Assembly (NCBI RefSeq): GCF_000003815.2
Contig: NC_049981.1
Coordinates: forward strand, 30,606,511-30,670,510
Direction: 5' to 3'
DNA: 64,000 nucleotides
From: Branchiostoma floridae
Taxonomy: Eukaryota; Chordata; Leptocardii; Amphioxiformes; Branchiostomatidae
Shown: piece by piece, positions 47,345 to 57,964 of the stretch
Layout of the letters: every line of letters begins with the position of its first letter
Position numbering within the stretch: position 1 is the first letter of the stretch
Notes under the pieces: model-generated
The model's database searches: none
What the model saw: the letters and a program-made list of their open reading frames with translations, nothing else
Told to the model about the DNA's origin: nothing
Made by a program: the position numbers and the translations under genes

Positions 47345-47392
47345 ATCTGATTGATTGATTGATTCATTCATTCATTCATTCATTCACTCACA
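47345..47392 (+). repeat. (ATTG)n/(ATTC)n microsatellite
   Basis: Three to four TTGA steps followed by about six ATTC steps. Confidence 0.9.
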
Positions 47393-47519
47393 CATACTCT
47401 CTCTCCTGCCATTTCAAAACATCCCAAACAATCAGTCTGCTCTTCTACCCTTGACAAACAAAAATCAAAGCTATGTGACATATTTCCCCATATCGTCAAC
47501 AGTGCCACAAGACTATTGC

Positions 47520-47583
47520 AAGCTGGTGTGTTGCTCCAAAAGTCAGTTTTATCGGCTATATAGATTTAGATACAGATACAGAT
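47520..47583 (+). repeat. Dispersed single copy of the 60-bp repeat
   Basis: 'agctggtgtgttgctccaaa' then 'ggctatatagatttagatac', as in the 31.8-32.4 kb array. Confidence 0.7.
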
Positions 47584-48059
47584 TAAAATGAAGTTACAGA
47601 ATTAATGCTTGCCCCTATGGAGTCAGAGAAACATTATATATCTACCTGGAGAGAGGCCTGATCTACACATCAAACCGTATCACATAACAAGCTGCTTACA
47701 TTTCACCAGTTGCACTGGAGATCACGACCTCCCGACCCCTGACCCAAAAGGTCAGAATGATATTGACATTTGTACAATATGTCAGCCTGACTGATAATGT
47801 TGGCTTCTGGGCAAAACTAATACAATAGATTGGTTCTCAAAGGAAACTACGAACGTTTGTAAATCATGACCATCACAACTATTCGGAATGCATTTATTGA
47901 AATTTTTCATTTCTTAAGAGGAGAATTAAGTTAAACCTATTTTCTCCTGAGATCACCTTTTGATACCAAATCTGTGTTATGAATTCAGGGCTTGGCAGCA
48001 GATAAGTCAAACCTTACAAAATCTGGAAAAGTAAACCTTACCAATTGTATTTTTTCTAA

Positions 48060-48470
48060 CGGTCACATTCGTCGTGAGTCATTGCACGATTCTGATGTCA
48101 TAGCATTTTCAAGCAGGGTTTACGTAACAAACTGCAATTTAAGGAGGATGTAAGACAGCCTTTTTCACGCGTGACAAAAAAACAGCTGAAATTTTCATGA
48201 CGCATACAAGACTAACCCAAAATGCCCTTGACCAGCTTGCGATTGTATGACACAAAGAACGGCCGTAAAATCTGATGTCAGTGCATCAGCCCATAAAGAG
48301 TAATTTGGTGACAGAAATACGGAGATGCACTAAATTATTCATGTAATTCACTTACGTAAGTCTATCCGAGCAATGCATCAGCGAACCCAAACAATAGACA
48401 GAAACGTCAGAGTGCTATTGTTCAATTGAAGCCGCATTACTGGGAGGCAATGCACAGATTTATTCTGAGG
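48060..48470. promoter_or_regulatory. Candidate intronic enhancer or conserved element
   Basis: Unique block with AACAATAG (48393) facing CTATTGTT (48415), an inverted pair of SOX-type words, plus TAAATTATTCATGTAAT near 48332 and several TGACG/TGATG words. Motif evidence only. Confidence 0.3.
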
Positions 48471-48589
48471 TAATCCTTTAATTCTTTTCACAAAGACAAT
48501 AACATACGATTTCTGGTTTTGCGGAAATGAAGAACAATAAGAAAACATAACAATTTAAGTACTAAGTGAATAATGTGCATGGACATCAA

Positions 48590-48700
48590 TCCACAACAAT
48601 TGATTTCCTTGGTTTTTGGATTCTTGAAAAAAAAGATATGACAAGCAAACATAAAATAAGCATAGGGCAGGGAGGAAAACTTGAACTTGATTCCAGCCGT
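48590..48700. mobile_element. Fragment of GGCC-family MITE
   Basis: 'caacaattgatttccttgg' and 'gggcaggGaggaaaacttga' match the family's left arm and interior. Confidence 0.45.
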
Positions 48701-48709
48701 AGCCCCAAA

Positions 48710-49750
48710 CATAGATGTACATAAACATCAAAAACAATAAAAAGTAACATTACAGAAAATCAACATCAATGCATATACCTGTCAATACATATCACAGCAA
48801 CTTAGGAGTAACCAACATAGTATCATTTTACGATACAAGTAAATCAAAAACGCAATATCAACATAATATGACTAAAAACATATTAAGTAGAATGAAATCA
48901 GAGTGCATATTATAGATTTAAGGCATGCACATAGGACTGCCATGTTGTCTTCAAGTCAATGACAGCTTCAGTCATCAGATACTGTGAACTAATTAACAGA
49001 TCCATCATCAGAACATGTTCATTAAGCAACACAAATCGTATTTCTTACTCAATCAATCACTAACTGTAACTTTCAATAAAGAAAACCAGTAAATCTTAAC
49101 ATGCTCCACTTCAAACCATAGAAAAGTATTAAATATTTATTGAGACCTTTACAGAGATAAGATTGTCTGTTTCTTTAGCTGCATTTGCTGGGAATTTCCT
49201 TAGTCAATGATTTATAAAGCAGTGCCAGAAAACCATTCTTCAGCAACATTGTAGATTATCAGAGTACAACACTTAATCGCATTTCACACTTCACACACAC
49301 ACAAGTTTTCTGCAGCCGGCGGAACATTTTTACCCGTAATCTGAAATTCTTCCTACAAATAAACTAGTTCGCAATTTGCACAAACAATATGTGATGCATT
49401 ATATTGTCAGTAATATGTTAAAGGCACATAAACAAAATACACTTAACGTTGTATCAAGCATCAGGTCTAACCAACATATGTTACATTCCTTTATATACAT
49501 TTGACTTGTGCATTAGCACTTTAAATCATGAATTGCCTTATTGTTGCAGATTTGTATTTTGGAGCGAGGGCTGTAATGGGGGTCTGCCTAAACACCTCAA
49601 AGGACTCTTAAAAGCTGGTAAATACTCAGGACTTGCTGAATTTTTTTTCATTCATACATGTATATTGCAATGTATCCAGCACACTACATAATAGAGTCGT
49701 TGGAGGTCGCTTGACATTGTTTGACGTGTTAAGGCAGACAGCTGTAATGG
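48710..49750. other. Intron, nothing recognised
   Basis: AT-rich unique sequence. Confidence 0.4.
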
Positions 49751-49754
49751 TAGC

Positions 49755-50003
49755 AAGAGGCCCTTTGCCTGATGAAACTTAAAATGGGACCCTTTGCCTG
49801 ACAAGGGTTAAAATGTGGCATGCGCTTCACAGCAGGCCTGACTGATTACTATTGTACAAGGAGGGACTTTGCCTGACAAGGGTTGATTAAATGTGACCCT
49901 TTGCCTGACAAAGTTTAAAATGGGATCCTTTGCCTGACAAGGGTTAAAATGTGGCATGTGCTTCACAGCAGGCCTGACTGATTACTGTGCTACAAGGAGG
50001 GCC
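49755..50003 (+). repeat. Tandem duplication, about 137 bp period
   Basis: 'cctttgcctgacaagggtta' + 'aatgtggcatg.gcttcac' + 'gcaggcctgactgattact' occurs twice (about 49792-49868 and 49928-50000), and the short 'ctttgcctga' word occurs three further times. Confidence 0.85.
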
Positions 50004-50009
50004 CTGTTT

Positions 50010-50860
50010 CCTGGGGAATTTCATTAAAGATTCGGTCCCCAACACTCCCAGACTTATTAGTACAAACTTGCTTTGGGCAAGGCCTATTCAATCACTCGTT
50101 GTATAACGTCACCCAAAAAAATTACACTATTTGGTTGGAACATTCAGTACTTCAATTTCATTTTCCATTTCTTGGGCTTCAAACGTTCTTCATTCTATTT
50201 CATACTTTTCTGTTTCAGTCAGTTGTGATATTAACATCAATCTAACTTTATTATGGGATAAATCATCGATCCTTTTAATTGTGTTAACTAGTTAGAGGTT
50301 GAAATACTGACTGTAAAAAAACGACAATTCCGCCTTTTGTAAATGTGCTGCAAGAGTTTTTAATGTCAATGGCAATAAACCATTTCTCTTTCTCTCTCTT
50401 ACAACTATTTAACTGACAACTTTTCCTGAGGACTCAGATGCCAAAGATTACAAATATAAAGGACAGACATTTTACAGAGTGTGCGATGGAAAATCTGCAA
50501 AAGTTCATTACCTGAGCTTCACTTGTCTGCGACATTATCGAGTTTCATTCAGGAGATAGGAGCATCTAATTAACCGATACTGAGAAGAAAGACGGAGACA
50601 TTTAATGAAACCAACTAAGAGTACTGTGATCAGAGAATGAACCTAAATGAAACCAATAACTGTGTCCAGCATTGGAGTGTAGAGGGAACACTGATTATTG
50701 TGAGGCCCCACAAATCGTTATTCCATGTGGCAAGAGGTGGCTTTCCATTTCATTTTGCAGTGCTTGCCTTTTTATCAAGTGTTGTATGGAATTATATGTT
50801 TTCTAATGTGTTGCGTGTGTGGTACACAATTCCAGCTATTGCTGCCTATAGTGTATTTTG
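50010..50860. other. Intron, nothing recognised
   Basis: No supported feature. Confidence 0.4.
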
Positions 50861-50865
50861 TAAGT

Positions 50866-51082
50866 AACGCTAGTTCACCTTTATCTGTTGGGTAACCTAT
50901 ATCCGTTGCTTTTAAAAACAGGGTATTTGGGGATATCACGTTGACGGACCTTGGTTTAAAATTGCTATATTTTCTGTACATTGCAGTTTAAAACTACCAC
51001 CCGTCGACTTCATGTGCCTAAAAACCCTGTTTTGAAAAACAACGGATATAGGTTACCCCACGGATAAAGGTGAACTAGCGTT
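50866..51082. mobile_element. Palindromic MITE, AACGCTAGTTCACC family, copy 3
   Basis: The best preserved copy: AACGCTAGTTCACCTTTATC mirrored by GATAAAGGTGAACTAGCGTT, and the inner 'ggtaacctatatccgttg' mirrored by 'caacggatataggttacc'. The arms extend about 45 bp, so most of the 217-bp element could fold into a hairpin. Confidence 0.82.
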
Positions 51083-51084
51083 GA

Positions 51085-53860
51085 GTAAAATATTCTTTTG
51101 GGTGTGTCTGTCTATGTGTCTGCTTGTGTGTGTGTGTGCCTGGAATTTGTAGTCAGCATAACTCAAGAACCTTTTGATGGATTATATAAATAATGATATT
51201 TGAAAATGTGGGTAGATGTTGGGATGACAAAGTTTGAGGTCGATTTTGGGCCCCCTTAATAAGTATGTGACTGCAGTAGAACTTCCATTTTTGGTATCTT
51301 TTGACCTGGTTGCCTGAGTCTCTGTTGTTACCTTCATTGTGTGCAGGTAGAAAAGTCATCAAATTAAGGAAGACTTCTGCAAAAGGCTAAATCTTAGTAT
51401 TGACAATGTAACATGCTACAAACTGGAGAAGTAGAATTCCCTAATCAAATCAAACCAGGTAATGCATCCATTTTGTTCTACCTAATCATGAATTTCACCT
51501 TCAGCTGATACACAAGGCACTTGTTCCCCGTAGGGCTGCTGTAATGAAAGACATCCCTTTAATCAGTGTGGGGGAGGTCCTAATCACTCATTCTGCTTCC
51601 AGCCATCCTTTGGCAGTTTTTCTATTAGTCAGCCAATTTTGTAGGGCTGACAAAAATGCCGCCATCAAACAACTTTCATACCACACCAAGGAGTATAACC
51701 TCCTTGTACCACACCATCGCAGCATGTTTTTGCACAGTATCTTGTAGCTAATTTTCTTTACCGTCAAACCTGTACATAAGGACTACCTGGTCACTTTGAT
51801 ATGATTCTCATTGACACAACCATGAAGGAATCCTTAGTTGTAAAGTTTAAAAGCTTTGTTCCAACACAAAGAAAGAAAGTCACCATTAATTTTTTGAGAT
51901 TTGATTGTCTATAGTGACCACCTTTCCACATAGACTGGATTTTATTGGGCCTTGAGTGGTCTCCTTAAGCAGCTTTGATTGTAGAGTAAATGCATGTGCA
52001 TCAAATTCAAAACATTTTCCGTCTCCAAGCACTGATTGTATCAGACTAGTGATCAGTTAGTAGAGAAAACACACTTGTCAGAAAACATGCCAAACGAAAA
52101 TGTAAAACAATTAGCCAAAGCCAGAAGAGCTGCTTTCAAAGTATTCCTGCCTGCAACATTTGTCATGCAGAGCTGCAGCTTCCGCTGACAGGCTGCCAGC
52201 TTTGTCATTTTGGCAGGTACTGAATCACTGAGAGGCCCTGATGGCAACAGACTGGGCAGTGATGGCATGGAGCCAGATGGACAATATCCCCCGGCGGAGG
52301 CGTTTATGGAGAAATGGAGCCATATGGCGCCCCTAGTGCTGTCATCAGGCAGGGAATAGCGCCGATCAAATCTCCATAAAATGTGCTGCAAGCATGTGTA
52401 AAAGCATGGCTTTAATTCCCATATCCTACTGCTTAATTCTCCAATCCAGCTGACGTTACATGTACATAATGTGCATTATGTGGTTTCTTCCTTTATTCTC
52501 CCACTGATTTCTATCAGCGCATTATGCCATGAAAAATCCAAATGATATCATATCGTTTCTGCACCGTATGTCACACGTGTCATCATGGTGGCAAGCCTAT
52601 GGTGGTATTAAATTCAATTTGCAGATCAGAGGGTCAGGGGATCGAATCCAATCCCATGTCTCATCTATCAGAACATACTTCAGATCCTTTATCCAAGTCA
52701 TTTGTGGAGTATTTTCAAAATATGAACATTTTGGAATTAAGCACTGGCTCCACCCCGCCCCCCATAATAGCCAGGTACTGGTACAAATGTCATTAGTAAG
52801 ATTGTGTTGTGGGGCCCAACAATGCTACTGAGATCTTAATTTGTCCCCGGCAGGACATCAATATGAATGTCCACCTGTACCCAACTCGAAAACCACCTGC
52901 CTTTTTAGCCTCGTGGAGAAAAAAAGGAGGTGTATTTCTGATGACTTACCTAATTGGTTTTCTAAATAAAGTCTGAAAGTCTAATACATATATCCTAACA
53001 TCAGCCTATGACACAAGACAGACCAAAATTTTCATCTGCTTGCATAATCTTCATAGTGGCATGCTGAAATTGGTTTTAAAAAAGATTTAGATTGTACTAC
53101 TAACAGTACTAAGAACATTTCTGAAACCTTGTTTCATAATTAACAAATTTAGCCAATAAAAATGAGTGATGCAGTTAAAACTTTAAACTTTAAAATGTTA
53201 CACGGACAATTATTCAAATTTTACAGCACCAATACAGAGAGGCAGAAAACTGGATTCCAAGCCCTGTACCCAACTACAAAACAATAATTTCAAAATCAAT
53301 TTTGCCACAGCTGTGCATGACATCACCACCCTGGCATGTATACATTGTACGCTACAGGCAAGTGCTTTGCTACAGCTTAGCCTGTTCTGCCACACCATTT
53401 GATACGTGACTGTCACAACATTGCCGCAGGATGTGGCCATTCCGTATGCGCGATGCGACCACGGGCGTCCTCGCTGAGTCATGCGGATGAATCATGGATG
53501 ACAAATGTCTCCCGACGTTCTGCCGTCGCTTCTTCCCATATATAATTTCATATTCCAGGGGAGTCATGTTTCAGATTTGATATCCTACAAGACGCGGGTA
53601 ATCCTGAGCAAGGCAGTATTAATCAATGAACGTATTCGGGGATTTATGTACCCTCGTGTGTCGCCATGCGGAGGGAGATCGTCCCCAGCCTCACTGTCTC
53701 CCGGATGCTCTATGGTTGATCAGTCACTTGTATAATGCACAATGTTGCTGGAAAGTAGTGCGCTGCATGCAAAATGTGTTCACTTTGTACTTTGGGCATT
53801 TCAATCAAGAACTAAAGATCATTATCATCAGTGAAGTTTAGACAACCACTTAGGATATTA
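51085..53860. other. Intron, largely unique
   Basis: No coding exon recognised. 52085-52390 is an unusually GC-balanced unique block with GATCAAATCTCC and CCATATGG words, and 53400-53720 is another with GGTAATCC and TTAATCAATGAAC words. Either could be a conserved non-coding element. The 112-codon minus frame over 52053-52391 has no domain. Confidence 0.35.
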
Positions 53861-53865
53861 CATAA

Positions 53866-54328
53866 GGCCATGTTGATTTGATTATATGGATGACATCCCC
53901 CGGGAACTCCAAAACTGATGCGAGCGAGCGAATAAAAAAAAAGTTTGGCCAAAAAAAAAAGTTGCCTTCAGTATGAAATCAAAGTGGCCAGGAAGGTTGA
54001 ACATAGGACTAAACACACATAGTATGGTATGCCATGATCCTCTGGACCTGAATTTTCTGTACTGGTACCTCTCCCCAACCAACAATAGATTTTTTTCTTT
54101 CCCTCCTTTCACATCTTATTCTTTGACTTTAGATTCATTTTGGCATTCTATATATGGCATTAGTTATCTGTTTTCTGATACTTTTTTTTCGATCTACGGA
54201 ATATTTGTGCTCATTTTACAGCTGCTTTGCACAATTTATTGTGTGGTCGAAAACTTTTTTTTTTTTTGGAAATGGCCAGAAATTGGTGCGAGCGCGGATG
54301 TCATCCATATAATCAAATCAACATGGCC
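53866..54328. mobile_element. 463-bp GGCC-ended MITE, long subfamily, copy 2
   Basis: Near-identical to 18854-19317 in reverse orientation. GGCCATGTTGATTTGATTAT at the left, inverted arm ending ACATGGCC at the right, TAA on both sides. The two copies differ at few positions, so this subfamily moved recently. Confidence 0.87.
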
Positions 54329-54334
54329 TAATGC

Positions 54335-55070
54335 AAAATAAGTGGAGAAAATGGTATAATGTTTAGTCTGATGTATCAGATAGCCCCGAATATCTTTCAT
54401 TCATGACTGAAAAATCCTTATTTTAATGTTTTGATAATTTATAGGGATTCCATAGACGCTATAGGTACTAGATTATCAATAAAAAGACTCTTAGTACAGA
54501 GACTCCCCTATTTGATGGCCGGCACTGACCATGGTAAAGTAAAATGACAATGATCATAGTACTTTTTGTACTGCCCAGTGATGATAGACATACTTTTTCA
54601 ACCTTACATGGGCCTCTTGAAAAAATCTATCAGACCATTGCTGAAATCAATCTCTTACTCTTGCCGACTTATTAGCTGTGAAAGCTGCCAATGGGTGATA
54701 TTAGCATAACAAAGGAACCTCTTTAAGGGAACCCATATTTCATCTTGCATACGCATTACCTCGAACAGAAGATGGAAAGTGCTCTCATGTCTGTCTATGT
54801 TGTCAGTGTTTTTATACAGGTGGTGACATGGTCATTTTTGAACATGAATGACAAACAAGAGAAGAAAATTTATTAATCTCTCTTGTGTCTCATATAAATT
54901 GTTGTTTTCAGTACTTTCTTATCTCTCTGTTAACCCTAAGTATTAAAACCTGAACCCAACAAGAATAGTCTGAGGTGCTTGGCCAAAGACACGAGTTGCA
55001 GCATTAAGAACTACATGTTCGACCTCCTCCAGTCTTAAAAGACGATAGGTTTGGTCAAGTAGGTCCCAGC
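54335..55070. other. Intron, nothing recognised
   Basis: Unique AT-rich sequence. A weak match to the dispersed retroelement head ('aaaacctgaacccaacaag') lies at 54946. Confidence 0.4.
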
Positions 55071-55076
55071 GTCGTG

Positions 55077-55500
55077 TTTGTTTGTTTGTTTGTTTGTTTA
55101 TTGATTTGTTTGACATGTCTCACCTTGACGACCTCATTGTGGCTCTTTTGCCTGGTATTCCCCCTGGCCCAATGTATATTTGTTTGTTTGTTTGTTTAAT
55201 TATCTATTTGACATGTCTCACCTTGAGGACCTCATTGTGGCTCTCATGGCTGGTGTGCGCCATGGGTCATGCATGTTTGTTTATTTGTTTGTTTGTTTGT
55301 TTACTATTTGTTTGACATATCTTACTTTGAGGACCTCGTTGTGGCTATGGGCCATACATAAAAACGTTTGTTGATTTGTTGATAAGTCTCACCTTGAGGA
55401 CCTGAATTTGGCTCTTTTGGCTGGCGTGCCCTTGGATAATACACGTTTGTTTGTTTGTTTGTTTGTTTATTACTTGTTTGTTTGTTTCACAAATTTGTCT
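55077..55500 (-). repeat. Four intronic copies of the signal-peptide exon's donor end
   Basis: Each unit of about 70-110 bp is a (TTTG)n tract followed, on the minus strand, by sequence like the end of the signal-peptide exon: CACAATGAGGTCCTCAAG|GTGAGAC or close. Exon-intron-like boundaries lie at 55124, 55222, 55326 and 55393, and the real one at 55504. All four keep GT after the AAG/AAA. Translation of one unit gives GHASQKSQIQVLKVR beside the genuine GHASHESHNEVLKVR. This shows the array derives from the exon. Confidence 0.85.
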
Positions 55501-55503
55501 TAC

Positions 55504-55623
55504 CTTGAGCACCTCGTTGTGGCTCTCGTGGCTGGCGTGTCCCCTGGGCCATGCGTGGCTGATCCCACCAGAGATGGCCGCAAACATCAGCGTCCCCACA
55601 ATCACAGCAGTCATTATGTTCAT
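55504..55623 (-). CDS. FSTL4/5-like: Follistatin-like gene, first coding exon with signal peptide
   Basis: The ATG at 55623 opens 40 codons. MNIMTAVIVGTLMFAAISGG is a classic signal peptide (short polar start, hydrophobic core, small residues before cleavage), then ISHAWPRGHASHESHNEVLK. The donor AAG|GTAAGA follows 55504 in phase 0, matching the next exon. An acceptor (tctgcag) lies nine nt before the ATG at 55633-55634, so at least one 5' exon exists upstream. GCC before ATG gives a fair Kozak context. The protein is therefore secreted, as expected for the follistatin-related family. Both ends of this exon have duplicated copies nearby. An upstream in-frame extension is possible through the exon ending at 61610. 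Confidence 0.82.
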
Positions 55624-55798
55624 GGCTACAGCCTGCAGATTTGGGCAGAAACAAACATTTAGGGACAAATCCCATGAAAGAGGCTATGTCCATCATTTTG
55701 AGTCGACTCTAAATCGGTGCTTGGTACAAACTTCCAGGTATCTTTGGTCCACCCTGATGTCATCATTTTCAAAAGATGATGCGCTTCTGAAGCGTAAC

Positions 55799-55924
55799 AC
55801 TAGCCCTAACCCTATATAACCCTAATCCTAACGCTAATCCTGACCCCTAACCTTAACCCTAACCCAAATCCTAACCCTTACTCTAATCCTAACACTAACC
55901 CTAGTTCTGAACCCTGACCTCTAA
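55799..55924. repeat. Interstitial telomere-like tract 1
   Basis: About twenty degenerate CCCTAA/CCCTAAT/CCTAAC steps. A partner tract is at 57066-57150. These are the plus-strand C-rich form of the TTAGGG telomere motif, too degenerate and short to be a chromosome end. Confidence 0.85.
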
Positions 55925-55925
55925 C

Positions 55926-56001
55926 AAACATCAGCGTCCCCACAATCACAGCAGTCATTATGTTCATGGCTACAGCCTGCAGATTTAGGCACAAATAAAC
56001 A
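55926..56001 (-). pseudogene. Duplicate acceptor and start codon of the signal-peptide exon
   Basis: 76 bp almost identical to 55582-55660: the same 'tctgcag' acceptor, GCTGTAGCC, ATG and codons for MNIMTAVIVGTLMF, after which the copy runs into the telomere-like tract of the first block. It could trap splicing from the upstream exon, giving a truncated or out-of-context start. Confidence 0.8.
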
Positions 56002-56768
56002 CAGGGCTCGAAATACACTTTTCAGTCAACTTGCACCTGTGCAAGTTAAGCCAAAGGTAACTTGCACCAAAAGAAACTTACTTGCACAACCCAAAATAGT
56101 GAACTGTTAAACCCTTATCTCCTCTTCTGAAAATTTGCAAATGTACGTGACTAGTAGTAAATGGGGATACATACCGGTAAAGACCACATGTTTGGATATT
56201 TGTTTTTCCGTAGCGTATTTTATTTTTGGTTTGAAATTGTATAAACTGTTTCATAAAAACTGTGAATTTAGCCTCAATTAAAGACAATTCAATGTCTACA
56301 ACTCGATAAGATCCATAGATTTCTTCTGGACTCTTCAAGTGACATCCATCACAGTAACTAGTCTTAAGCATCTCCAGAATGAAGTGGTAGAACAACTCAA
56401 TACAATACATATAACTGGAAAAACCAGTTGAACATATTTAGTATGCAAATGTAACTCATATGCAAATCAAGGTAAGACAGCACCTTAGGAATCATTAGCA
56501 TTGTAGAGATGGATTTGTTTTAAAAAATAGTTTACCTGGATGTCTAACCAAATTTAGAAATAACAAATTTAGGCTTTTTTTTATTCAGTGTTATTTTCTT
56601 TTACCTTTCAATGACAGACAATATTCTCGGTGTGTGTAAGCTTTTTCTAATGTCAGGTATTAGAGGACAAAAGTAACTTGCACTGGTGCAAGTTTGGTCT
56701 AAACTTACTTGCACCACACCAATTTTACTTGCACAAACTTGCATATGCATGTGGTATTTCGAGCCCTG
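56002..56768. mobile_element. CAGGG-type (hAT-like) MITE, 767-bp member
   Basis: CAGGGCTCGAAATACAC at the left and GTATTTCGAGCCCTG at the right; inner arms 'cttgcacc' are inverted. It splits the word that reads 'aaacatttagg' in the undisrupted block, with AAACA on both sides. It is longer than the 310-345 bp relatives, with unique interior. The 110-codon minus frame at 56078-56410 is not transposase-like. Confidence 0.82.
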
Positions 56769-57065
56769 AAACATTTAGGAAAAAAGCCCACAGACACAGG
56801 AGAAATTTAACCCTTCAAATAGTTACTATAGATGATAATAATGATACAATGTAACTCGTTCATGAAGGTAAGACATCCAGGTAAATAATATTCAAATAAA
56901 ATTTAATCTCTACAACTGAATAGAAAACGAAGATTGGCACAAACTTCCAGCTACCTATTACCACCCTGATCGCTCTTCTGAAGCGTTGGTCAAAAAATCA
57001 CTGCTTTATATGATCAACTTATCAATCCTATGTTCTGACACCCTAAGTTTTTAAACCCCTTAAGA

Positions 57066-57150
57066 CTAACCCTAACCCTAACCCTTATCATTGACCCTGC
57101 CCCCTAACCCTAACCCTAATTCTGAACCCTGACCCTTAACCCTAACAAAG
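57066..57150. repeat. Interstitial telomere-like tract 2
   Basis: Around a dozen CCCTAA-type steps, the counterpart of tract 1 in the duplicated block. Confidence 0.83.
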
Positions 57151-57184
57151 GGGTGCTGGATGCAAGGTTATTAATTTATTTTCA

Positions 57185-57300
57185 GGACCCGTCCCCCATC
57201 CTGATACAGAAATTTACTTCTTGGGATATGGACAAAAATTTCACCTTGATGAAAATTTGAACTTGATGTAAATGCATTTTGGTAAGATAAACATGAAAGA
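57185..57300. mobile_element. Fragment of CAGGG-type MITE interior
   Basis: 'caggacccgtcccccatcctg' region resembles 60410-60470. No termini. Confidence 0.35.
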
Positions 57301-57504
57301 TAGGATAACAAAAATTAGCTCCATGGGCCCCAAAGAAATATAAAGCTAGCGAACATAGCACCGTCGGAACTTCTACTCTGTCAGAATTTCTACTCTTGCC
57401 ACACTATTGAATCTAACTTAAACTTACATATTTCATATTTTGTGAGAAACTTTTCTGGTACTCAACAGGCCATATAACCCCAGTGGGGATCACGCATAAT
57501 TGCA

Positions 57505-57957
57505 TATAAAAAAATCTTGGGATTTATACCAAAGATTTTGAAATTTTGTGTTAAATCTTGAGATGCTTTGACCTGATCTTGAGATGTTTTGACTTAATCT
57601 TGAGATGATTTTGACTCCATCTTGAGATGAAAAATCTCAAGATGTTTTGAAAGTTGCTTTGAAAGCGTCCTATGCCTTAAGATGTATGAAAAATCGTCAG
57701 ATCCAAGAATATTGAAATTTTCTCAAAGACCTTAAGGCTGTTGTGAAAAATCTCAAGATTGTTGTGAAAAATCTCAAGATTGTTGTGAAAAATCTCAAGA
57801 TAGTTGTGAAAAATCTCAAGATTGTCTCAAAAAATCTCAAGATTGCCTCAAGAGATCTCAAGATTGTCTCACAAGATCTCAAGATTGCCTCACAAGATCT
57901 CAAGATTGTCTTAAAGAATCTTGAGATTTACCACAAAATCTCAAGATTTTTTTATTG
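57505..57957. mobile_element. Palindromic element built from AATCTCAAGATT units
   Basis: Left arm 57505-57630 carries repeated 'cttgagat' and the right arm 57735-57955 the complement 'atctcaag' about ten times in a 22-24 bp period. The ends AAAAAAATCTTGGGATTT and AATCTCAAGATTTTTTT are inverted. The two arms could pair as one long imperfect hairpin. A related short piece lies at 60280-60340. The 68-73 codon frames with repeated KNLKIVV are translations of this. Confidence 0.82.
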
Positions 57958-57964
57958 TCAATGA

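Larger units (their letters stand above)
55582..57150 (-). repeat. Duplication of exon 5' end plus telomere-like tract
   Basis: A block (55582-55924) holding the start-codon side of the exon, 'cttccag..a.ct' sequence and a CCCTAA-rich tract recurs as 55926-57150, in which a 767-bp MITE is inserted. The first ~75 bp of the copies (acceptor, ATG and 14 codons) differ at only three or four positions. Confidence 0.82.

Noticed and set aside
52053-52391. 112-codon minus-strand gene
   Set aside because: No domain and no exon boundaries; better explained as a GC-balanced non-coding block.
56078-56410. Transposase remnant within the 767-bp MITE
   Set aside because: The 110-codon frame shows no hAT dimerisation or catalytic motif.
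55799-57150. Chromosome end
   Set aside because: The CCCTAA tracts are short and degenerate, with unique and genic sequence on both sides.
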